Source: DAOTXR01 sp034435375
Lineage (GTDB): Bacteria > Chloroflexota > Anaerolineae > Aggregatilineales > UBA3940
Direction: 5' to 3'
Assembly (NCBI GenBank): GCA_034435375.1
Contig: DAOTXR010000066.1
Location: 1 to 7,940, forward strand
DNA: 7,940 bases
Shown in pieces: positions 1 to 7,940 of this stretch. Within the stretch, counting starts at the first letter, position 1; each line of letters opens with the position of its first letter. The notes under the pieces are model-generated. The model saw only the letters and a program-made list of their open reading frames with translations. It was not told where the DNA came from and did not search any database. Both the position numbers and the translations under genes were made by a program.

Positions 1-134
1 CGAAACTGCGCCATCCCGTGCATCCCCAGCACCTTCGTGATCGCCGCCGTCAGCGTCGTCTTCCCGTGGTCTATGTGCCCGATTGTCCCTACATTGACGT
101 GCGGCTTGGTCCGCTCGAATATCGCCTTTCCCAT
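1..134 (-). CDS. tuf: Elongation factor Tu, N-terminal part (cut by window edge)
   Basis: EF-Tu is the GTPase that carries aminoacyl-tRNA to the ribosomal A site in the cytoplasm. Only the first 44 residues are present; the gene continues beyond position 1. The visible part reads MGKAIFERTKPHVNVGTIG and then the P-loop GHIDHGKT at residues 19-26, the position and form typical of EF-Tu, with the usual TLTAAIT following. Two ATG codons are adjacent, at 135-137 and 132-134. A GGGAGG Shine-Dalgarno at 139-144 lies 4 nt before the inner ATG and only 1 nt before the outer one, so I chose the inner one. It follows fusA at about 125 nt, as in the classical str operon. Identity is very secure; the exact start is less so, since the outer ATG would add one Met. 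Confidence 0.96.
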   Translation of the reverse strand, partial: MGKAIFERTKPHVNVGTIGHIDHGKTTLTAAITKVLGMHGMAQF

Positions 135-189
135 CATTCCTCCCAATCAGTCTTTGTAGTCCGGTCACTGAAGACCTGATGAAAACCCA

Positions 190-218
190 ATCATGCTTCG
201 TGGATAACCCACTGGCAA
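190..218 (-). promoter_or_regulatory. Candidate sigma70-type promoter for tuf
   Basis: On the minus strand, TTGCCA (213-218, five of six matches to the -35 consensus) is followed after exactly 17 nt by CATGAT (190-195, four of six matches to the -10). It sits inside the 124-nt fusA-tuf spacer and would start transcription roughly 50 nt before the tuf start codon. An extra promoter that raises tuf output above the rest of the str operon is known in other bacteria. The -10 match is weak, so this is a suggestion from hexamer matches and spacing only. Confidence 0.35.
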
Positions 219-228
219 TCCCTCTCAA

Positions 229-244
229 GCCCTGCCCGCAGGGC
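229..244 (-). other. GC-rich hairpin just after the fusA stop
   Basis: A perfect 6-bp inverted repeat (GCCCTG / CAGGGC) with a 4-nt loop lies 17 nt beyond the fusA stop codon. On the transcribed strand it is followed by TTGAGAGG rather than a run of T, so it does not look like a full intrinsic terminator. It could attenuate read-through, protect the upstream mRNA 3' end or mark a processing point between fusA and tuf. No direct evidence separates these. Confidence 0.4.
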
Positions 245-261
245 GAGGCGCAGACAATGCC

Positions 262-2340
262 CTATACAACCTCACCGCGCATGATTCTCTCGGCAAGAGA
301 GTCAGACAACTGCTCGTAGTGCGCAAACTCCATGGTAAAGTTGGCCCGTCCCTGAGACATGCTACGCAGATCCGTCGCATAGCCAAACATCTCAGACAGC
401 GGCACAATGGCCTCAATGGCCTGCGCGCCGCCAGGTCGCATCTCCATGGCCTCGATCTGCCCTCGCCGAGCTGAGATATTCCCTTGGATAGCTCCCACAT
501 ACTCTTCAGGCGTCACAACCTCGACGTGCATTACCGGCTCCAGCAGGACCGGCTGACCTTTCTGCACAGCCTCTTTGAGCGCCATGCTTCCCGCGACCTT
601 GAAGGCCAGTTCAGACGAATCTACTTCGTGGAAAGCGCCGTCGACCAGCTTGACCTCCACATCGACGACCGGATACCCAGCAATGACGCCGCTAGCCATC
701 GCCTCTCGAACGCCATCCTCAGTCGGCTTGATAAATTCACGGGGGATGGACCCGCCTCGCGTCTCATCTTTGAAGACAAAACCTGAGCCTGGCTGGCCAG
801 GTTCCAAGTGAAGCACGACGCGGGCATATTGCCCTTTGCCGCCAGTCTGGCGTTTAAAAGTCACATCAGCCGACGCAGGCCGCGTGATCGTCTCACGGTA
901 AGAAACGCGCGGCTTGCCGACGTTGCACCCCACTTTGAACTCACGCTTCATCCGGTCGATAATGATCTCCAGGTGAAGCTCGCCCATCCCGGCAATGATC
1001 GTCTGGCCGGTCTGCTCGTTGTAGAAAACCCGGAACGTAGGATCTTCTTCGGCTAACTTCTGAAGCGCTTCGGACATCTTGTCTTGGTCAGCCTGGGTCT
1101 TTGGCTCAACAGCAACCTGAATCACCGGCTCAGGGAACGCGATGCTCTCCAAAACAAGCGGGTGATTCGGGTTGCACAGCGTGTCTCCGGTAAAGGTTTT
1201 CTTCAGTCCCAGCGTCGCCGCAATGTCCCCCGCCCTTACCTCTTCAATATCCTCTCGCCGGTCGGCGAACATACGCACGATACGTCCTACGCGCTCCTTG
1301 TCGTCTTTGGTTGCATTGGCGATCGTGGTGCCCGTGCGGATCACGCCGGAGTAGACCCGAAAATAGGCCAGACGCCCCACGTAAGGATCAGTCACAATCT
1401 TGAAGACCAGGGCGGCCATAGGCTCGTCGTCCGCCGCCGAACGAAACTCTACCTCATTGGTTCGGGGATTGATCCCCTCAATCGGCGGCACATCCAACGG
1501 CGACGGTAGATAGTCGACAATAGCATCAAGCAACGGCTGAATCCCCTTGTTCCGCAGCGCCGAACCGCACAGTACGGGCTGAGCCTTGCCCGCCACCGTC
1601 GCGCGGCGCAGCGCCTGCTTGATCTCGTCGACCGTGATCTCTTCCTCGGCCAGATATTTCTCGACGAGCACATCATCGGTCTCGACGATGCGTTCCATGA
1701 TAATGCCACGAGCCTCGAGCGCCCATGCCATCTGGTCAGCGGGGATGTCGTCATACACAGGCTCTGCCCCAAGCTCGTCACTCCAGGTGATCGCCTTCAT
1801 CTCAAGCAGGTCGATCACCCCCTTGAAGTCACTTTCCTGACCCCAGGGCACCTGGACCGCGATGGGGTTAGCTCCCAGGCGACGACGGATCATGCCAACT
1901 GTGCGCACAAAATCCGCCCCCGTGCGATCCATCTTGTTGACAAAGCAGATGCGGGGCACATTATAGCGATCAGCCTGCCGCCATACGGTCTCAGACTGTG
2001 GCTCCACACCCGCCACACCATCAAATACCACTACGCCGCCATCCAGAACGCGCAGGCTGCGTTGCACTTCGGCAGTAAAGTCGATGTGGCCAGGGGTGTC
2101 GATCAGGTTGATCTGATGGCCGCGCCACTCGGCAGTGATAGCCGCCGCTGTAATGGTGATCCCACGCTCGCGCTCCTGCTCCATCCAGTCGGTGATGGTG
2201 GTTCCTTCGTCCACCTCGCCAATGCGATGAGTCATGCCGGTGTAATACAAGATACGCTCAGTCGTCGTCGTCTTGCCGGCGTCGATGTGCGCGATCACCC
2301 CAATATTACGGATGGATTCGAGTGGCTTGCGCGTGCTCAT
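262..2340 (-). CDS. fusA: Elongation factor G
   Basis: EF-G is the ribosomal translocase GTPase; it moves tRNAs and mRNA after peptide bond formation and helps recycle ribosomes. The 692-residue product has the normal length and domain order. The GTPase domain shows the P-loop AHIDAGKT (17-24), switch I RGITI (59-63), DTPGH (81-85, with the catalytic His85) and NKMD (135-138). Domain IV keeps the HEVDSSELAFK stretch, including the tip histidine region, and domain V has SEMFGYATDLRS. The ATG at 2340 begins the familiar MSTRKPLESIRNIGVIAHIDAGKT; its Shine-Dalgarno is weak (only GAG-type matches nearby), so it may depend on translation of rpsG 55 nt upstream. One oddity is in domain V: the usual GDVxGD segment reads G616-A-I-Q-G-N621, losing both acidic residues. 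The ORF is intact and this is clearly EF-G. Confidence 0.98.
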   Translation of the reverse strand: MSTRKPLESIRNIGVIAHIDAGKTTTTERILYYTGMTHRIGEVDEGTTITDWMEQERERGITITAAAITAEWRGHQINLIDTPGHIDFTAEVQRSLRVLDGGVVVFDGVAGVEPQSETVWRQADRYNVPRICFVNKMDRTGADFVRTVGMIRRRLGANPIAVQVPWGQESDFKGVIDLLEMKAITWSDELGAEPVYDDIPADQMAWALEARGIIMERIVETDDVLVEKYLAEEEITVDEIKQALRRATVAGKAQPVLCGSALRNKGIQPLLDAIVDYLPSPLDVPPIEGINPRTNEVEFRSAADDEPMAALVFKIVTDPYVGRLAYFRVYSGVIRTGTTIANATKDDKERVGRIVRMFADRREDIEEVRAGDIAATLGLKKTFTGDTLCNPNHPLVLESIAFPEPVIQVAVEPKTQADQDKMSEALQKLAEEDPTFRVFYNEQTGQTIIAGMGELHLEIIIDRMKREFKVGCNVGKPRVSYRETITRPASADVTFKRQTGGKGQYARVVLHLEPGQPGSGFVFKDETRGGSIPREFIKPTEDGVREAMASGVIAGYPVVDVEVKLVDGAFHEVDSSELAFKVAGSMALKEAVQKGQPVLLEPVMHVEVVTPEEYVGAIQGNISARRGQIEAMEMRPGGAQAIEAIVPLSEMFGYATDLRSMSQGRANFTMEFAHYEQLSDSLAERIMRGEVV

Positions 2341-2395
2341 CTCTGCTCACGTATCCCAAATCGCACAGCCTCAGCTGCTGCCTGTGGAGAGACTC

Positions 2396-2866
2396 CTACC
2401 ATCGATAGTGTGCAAACGTGCGATTTGCCTCTGCCATACGATGCGTGTCGTCCTTCTTCTTGACCGCCGCACCCTGCCCGCTTGCCGCATCCAGCAGCTC
2501 GCCGGCAAGCTTCTCAGCCATCGTATGCCCGCCACGTGCGGCAGCAGCGGCCAGGATCCAGCGCATGGCCAGCGACAGACGACGGTGTGGGCCGACCTCG
2601 ATAGGAATCTGATAGGTCGAGCCGCCAACGCGACGTGGCTTGACCTCGATCACAGGCGACACATTTCTAATGGCCTGCTCGAAGACCTCCATCGGATCAC
2701 GCTTGGCCCGCTCGGCTATAATGTCAAACGCCCGGTATACAACGGATCGTGCAGTGCTTTTCTTGCCCCGCCGCATCAGGCGGTTGATAAACATTGCAAG
2801 CTGCACATTGCCATATTTCGGATCAGGCTCGATCTTACGCATGGGTGGACGATATCGCCTGGGCAT
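2396..2866 (-). CDS. rpsG: 30S ribosomal protein S7
   Basis: S7 is a primary binder of 16S rRNA that nucleates assembly of the 30S head and lines the E-site/mRNA exit region. The product is 156 residues, the common bacterial length. Recognisable family segments are MPRRYRPP at the start, DPKYGN, the strongly conserved VKPRRVGGSTYQIPIEV in the middle, and the end DTHRMAEANRTFAHYRW. The ATG at 2866 is preceded by CAGGAG with 8 nt spacing. The gene lies 55 nt after rpsL and 55 nt before fusA in classical str operon order. In E. coli, S7 represses its own operon by binding the rpsL-rpsG spacer; whether that holds here is unknown, although that spacer carries a small hairpin and repeats. No truncation or unusual residue was noticed. 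Confidence 0.98.
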   Translation of the reverse strand: MPRRYRPPMRKIEPDPKYGNVQLAMFINRLMRRGKKSTARSVVYRAFDIIAERAKRDPMEVFEQAIRNVSPVIEVKPRRVGGSTYQIPIEVGPHRRLSLAMRWILAAAAARGGHTMAEKLAGELLDAASGQGAAVKKKDDTHRMAEANRTFAHYRW

Positions 2867-2921
2867 ACCTCAGACTCCTGATTTCTGTCTCAGACACCGA
2901 CGCAGGCACTGCGCCGGAGCC
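2867..2921 (-). promoter_or_regulatory. rpsL-rpsG spacer with small hairpin and direct repeats
   Basis: This 55-nt spacer contains a perfect 5-bp stem with a 3-nt loop (CGCAG/CTGCG, 2901-2913) and two copies of the 7-mer CTCAGAC on the plus strand (2869-2875 and 2889-2895) set 20 nt apart. One copy lies between the rpsG Shine-Dalgarno and its start codon. The location is that of the S7 translational operator of E. coli, but the sequence is not recognisably the same element. Treat the regulatory role as a hypothesis based on position. Confidence 0.25.
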
Positions 2922-3338
2922 TCATTTGGGCCGCTTGGTGCCGTACTTGCTGCGCCCCTGCTGACGGTTGTTGACGCCAGTCGTGTCCAGCGTGCCGCGC
3001 ACAATGTGATAGCGCACACCGGGCAGGTCCTTCACACGGCCACCCCGTACTAGCACCACCGAGTGCTCCTGAAGCTGGTGTCCCTCACCAGGAATGTAGG
3101 CCGTGACCTCTATCCCGTTCGACAGGCGGACCCTGGCGATCTTGCGCAGCGCCGAGTTCGGCTTTTTGGGCGTCATAGTACGCACCTGAGTACACACCCC
3201 TCGCTTCTGGGGAGCACCCTTCGGTTGCCGGACGCGCCTCTGAACGTAGCTATTGAAGGTATACTGCAGCGCCGGGGATTTGCTCTTCTTATGCTTTACC
3301 CTACGCCCCTTGCGTACTAGCTGATTGATGGTTGGCAC
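2922..3338 (-). CDS. rpsL: 30S ribosomal protein S12 (GTG start)
   Basis: S12 sits at the decoding centre of the 30S subunit and controls accuracy of tRNA selection. I place the start at the GTG at 3336-3338, giving (M)PTINQLVRKGRR, the standard S12 N-terminus. A GGGAGG Shine-Dalgarno at 3345-3350 lies 6 nt before it. A longer in-frame reading from 3407 would add 23 residues unlike any S12 and bury this Shine-Dalgarno, so I reject it. The product is 138 residues. It has the extra loop of about 15 residues (near residues 25-42) that Bacillus-type S12 has and E. coli lacks. The streptomycin-site lysines are present: K58 in PKKPNS (E. coli Lys43 counting Met) and K103 in GGRVKDLPG (E. coli Lys88), so no classical resistance change is seen. 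Asp104, the RimO methylthiolation position, is kept. Confidence 0.97.
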   Translation of the reverse strand: MPTINQLVRKGRRVKHKKSKSPALQYTFNSYVQRRVRQPKGAPQKRGVCTQVRTMTPKKPNSALRKIARVRLSNGIEVTAYIPGEGHQLQEHSVVLVRGGRVKDLPGVRYHIVRGTLDTTGVNNRQQGRSKYGTKRPK

Positions 3339-3407
3339 AGTCAGCCTCCCAGGCTCATACTTGCGGCGCCTTCTTGCGCCTTGACAGTGTTCACGCTTCT
3401 GGCGCAC

Positions 3408-3443
3408 GAGACGGGCGCTAGTTCATAGGCCCACGCCCGTCTC
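3408..3443 (-). promoter_or_regulatory. Strong inverted repeat in the rpsL 5' leader
   Basis: Perfect 10-bp arms (GAGACGGGCG at 3408-3417 and its complement at 3434-3443) enclose a 16-nt loop. The stem is GC-rich and lies 70-105 nt before the rpsL GTG, downstream of the candidate promoter, so it would form in the leader RNA. No T-run follows it on the transcribed strand, which argues against a simple terminator. A ribosomal-protein-binding leader, an mRNA-stabilising stem or a DNA operator are all possible. The structure is seen directly; its role is inferred. Confidence 0.55.
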
Positions 3444-3568
3444 CTTACTTCCCAATCAAGAAGGCCATCGCAGAGACCGCCAATGACCCTCTTGCGACTA
3501 CCTATCCAGTTCAGCAGTATTGGCTCTCAGCCACATGAGCGTGCTGCCGAGTGCTTAGGCAACGGAAG

Positions 3569-3597
3569 AGTCTACCGCGTGCATGAGATCATGTCAA
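3569..3597 (-). promoter_or_regulatory. Candidate sigma70-type promoter for rpsL-rpsG-fusA
   Basis: On the minus strand a perfect -35 hexamer TTGACA (3592-3597) is followed after 17 nt by TAGACT (3569-3574, four of six matches to TATAAT). The predicted transcription start is near 3562, giving a leader of about 220 nt that includes the 10-bp stem at 3408-3443. Its place between rpoB and rpsL suggests that the str genes can be transcribed independently of rpoB here. The evidence is consensus match and spacing only. Confidence 0.55.
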
Positions 3598-3676
3598 GGA
3601 TTTGGATCGCCCCGATCCGCACTCCCACCCCAACCAAACCAGACGGGGCCATCTCATGCTTCTTGCCGACTCCCTG

Positions 3677-7606
<3,930 letters not shown>

Positions 7607-7611
7607 GCATT

Positions 7612-7619
7612 CTCTCCTC
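7612..7619 (-). promoter_or_regulatory. rpoB Shine-Dalgarno that fixes the start codon
   Basis: GAGGAGAG on the minus strand precedes the ATG at 7606, with 7 nt between the GAGGAG core and the start codon. It decides against the five-residue longer reading from the TTG at 7621, which overlaps this site. A stable hairpin ends only a few nucleotides before it. Confidence 0.85.
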
Positions 7620-7624
7620 AATGC

Positions 7625-7647
7625 GCCAGGTCTGAGCAGACCCTGGC
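7625..7647 (-). promoter_or_regulatory. Hairpin immediately upstream of the rpoB ribosome binding site
   Basis: Arms at 7625-7633 and 7638-7647 form a 9-bp stem with one bulged base and a 4-nt loop, ending about 5 nt before the GAGGAG. No T-run follows it. Its place in the leader suggests an effect on translation initiation or mRNA stability. In E. coli the rpoB leader is also structured, but I cannot claim homology. Confidence 0.45.
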
Positions 7648-7712
7648 ATCGAACTCGGCCCCATACAACACAAAATAAGGCACGCGCTTACACGGCTGCT
7701 GCCAGCTTGCGT

Positions 7713-7746
7713 TGCCTTGTACTCCCTTGTCACCTGCTTTGTACTC
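7713..7746 (-). repeat. Pair of 12-bp direct repeats at the start of the rpoB transcript
   Basis: On the plus strand, TGCCTTGTACTC (7713-7724) and TGCTTTGTACTC (7735-7746) differ at one base and are spaced 22 bp start to start, close to two helical turns. They begin just downstream of the predicted rpoB transcription start near 7750. A protein operator or an RNA leader element would both fit; a chance repeat cannot be excluded. Confidence 0.4.
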
Positions 7747-7756
7747 AGGAACCCTG

Positions 7757-7785
7757 ATTATATCAAAAGCACATCAAGGAGTCAA
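7757..7785 (-). promoter_or_regulatory. Strong sigma70-type promoter of rpoB
   Basis: On the minus strand TTGACT (7780-7785) and a perfect TATAAT (7757-7762) are separated by exactly 17 nt, eleven of twelve consensus bases. The predicted start is near 7750, leaving a leader of about 144 nt. A/T-rich sequence with two A-tracts at 7791-7807 lies directly upstream of the -35 in the position of an UP element. This lets rpoB be transcribed without rplJL upstream. Confidence 0.8.
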
Positions 7786-7791
7786 CTTAGA

Positions 7792-7807
7792 TTTTTCAGT
7801 TTTTCAG
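7792..7807. repeat. Tandem 8-bp repeat TTTTTCAG x2
   Basis: Two adjacent perfect copies, 7792-7799 and 7800-7807, lie between the rpoB -35 box and the IS-like ORF. Read on the rpoB strand they give two A5 tracts 8 bp apart just upstream of the -35, as in an UP element. Their length also matches the 8-9 bp target duplications of IS1-type elements, but here both copies lie on one side, so that reading is weak. Confidence 0.55.
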
Positions 7808-7940
7808 GGGAGTGGATAAAAATCCGGGTACAGGTAAAATAGGGGCATGAACACATGTCCCCATTGTCAAAGTACAGAACGGCAGGTGAAGGTCGGGCGC
7901 AATCCATCGGGCAGCCAGCGGTACCTGTGCCGGGGGTGTG
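7808..7940 (+). mobile_element. Probable left end of an IS1-like insertion sequence (cut by edge)
   Basis: The IS assignment rests on the zinc-ribbon ORF starting at 7847 and on a sharp change in context: a putative transposase gene begins 61 bp from the rpoB -35 box. The exact left boundary is not seen. I place it after the TTTTTCAG tandem, at the GGGGAGTGG stretch, as a guess, because the terminal inverted repeat cannot be confirmed without the right end. A possible promoter for the ORF is TGGATA (7813-7818), a 16-nt spacer and TAAAAT (7835-7840), which would give an almost leaderless transcript. Confidence 0.45.
7847..7940 (+). CDS. N-terminus of an IS1-family (InsA-like) transposase, partial
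   Basis: The ORF opens at the ATG at 7847 and is still open at the window edge, giving 31 residues. It begins MNTCPHCQSTERQVKVG and has cysteines at 4, 7, 28 and 31, a CxxC-x20-CxxC zinc ribbon ending YLCRGC. This matches the zinc-binding N-terminus of InsA and related IS1-family proteins, which bind the element's ends. An AGGGGC stretch just before the ATG is too close to be a good Shine-Dalgarno. The gene diverges from rpoB, with about 240 nt between the two start codons. Other zinc-ribbon transposase families or a small DNA-binding protein remain possible, and intactness cannot be judged. Confidence 0.65.
   Translation, partial: MNTCPHCQSTERQVKVGRNPSGSQRYLCRGC

Larger units (their letters stand above)
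3339..3676 (-). other. Non-coding gap between rpoB and rpsL (no rpoC)
   Basis: This 338-nt stretch holds no credible protein gene on either strand. It is where rpoC lies in many bacteria. Read on the minus strand it contains, in order: a small hairpin with 6-bp arms GGATCG/CGATCC (3604-3618), which lacks a T-run and so is a poor terminator for rpoB; a TTGACA promoter; a small TGGCT/AGCCA stem (3521-3533); a strong 10-bp inverted repeat; and the rpsL Shine-Dalgarno at 3345-3350. The G-rich tract at about 3621-3640 on the transcribed strand is noted without assigned function. I see no clear intrinsic terminator after rpoB, so read-through into rpsL remains possible. Confidence 0.7.

Noticed and set aside
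199..209. DnaA-box-like TTATCCACG on the minus strand in the fusA-tuf spacer
   Set aside because: It is a single copy with one mismatch to the 9-mer, has no neighbours or AT-rich unwinding region, and lies in a ribosomal operon. Chance is the best explanation.
2273..2881. Plus-strand reading frame of 202 codons across rpsG and the fusA start
   Set aside because: It overlaps two certain genes on the other strand, spans their spacer and shows no family resemblance.
3339..3407. Longer S12 with 23 extra N-terminal residues
   Set aside because: The extension is basic and unlike S12, and it would bury the GGGAGG that sits 6 nt before the GTG matching the standard S12 start.
3604..3618. Hairpin after rpoB as an intrinsic terminator
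   Set aside because: The stem is only 6 bp and is followed on the transcribed strand by AAATCC, not a T-run.
3621..3640. G-rich tract on the minus strand as a G-quadruplex
   Set aside because: Two of the runs are only GG, so at best a weak two-layer structure could form; there is no supporting context.
7607..7621. TTG start adding five residues to RpoB
   Set aside because: It overlaps the GAGGAG that serves the ATG at 7606, and the added residues MRREC do not resemble RpoB.

Overview
The window is a bacterial housekeeping region. Nearly all of it lies on the minus strand and reads from high to low coordinates: rpoB, then rpsL (S12), rpsG (S7), fusA (EF-G), and the 5' end of tuf (EF-Tu), which runs off the left edge. 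The right edge carries, on the plus strand, the first 31 codons of a protein with a CxxC-x20-CxxC zinc ribbon like the InsA end of IS1-family transposases. It diverges from rpoB. Base composition looks moderately GC-rich. Protein sequences are closest in feel to Chloroflexota (Chloroflexia), with Gram-positive/Thermus-like features such as a 138-residue S12. This taxonomic placement comes from reading the proteins and is an inference with modest confidence.

Layout: tuf 5' part (1-134); spacer with a GC hairpin and a possible tuf promoter (138-261); fusA (262-2340); 55-nt spacer; rpsG (2396-2866); 55-nt spacer with a hairpin and repeats; rpsL (2922-3338, GTG start); 338-nt non-coding gap with a candidate promoter and a strong leader hairpin (3339-3676); rpoB (3677-7606); 240-nt upstream region with a near-perfect sigma70 promoter, an A-tract repeat upstream of it, direct repeats just after the predicted transcription start, and a hairpin beside the Shine-Dalgarno; IS-like ORF (7847-7940, cut by the edge).

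The genes supply the core of transcription and translation. RpoB is the beta subunit of RNA polymerase, S12 and S7 are small-subunit ribosomal proteins at the decoding centre and head, EF-G drives translocation and EF-Tu delivers aminoacyl-tRNA. The str cluster (rpsL-rpsG-fusA-tuf) is in classical order. Two things differ from the common rplJL-rpoB-rpoC-str order: rpoC is absent between rpoB and rpsL, and an IS-like gene rather than rplL sits upstream of rpoB. Each segment has its own promoter candidate.

I see no evidence for a new multi-gene system. The most interesting items are a roughly 140-residue insertion in RpoB containing a repeated W-L-x3-G-x-D motif, a threonine at the position of E. 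coli RpoB Arg529 in the rifampicin pocket, the missing rpoC, and the structured control region of rpoB abutting a mobile element.
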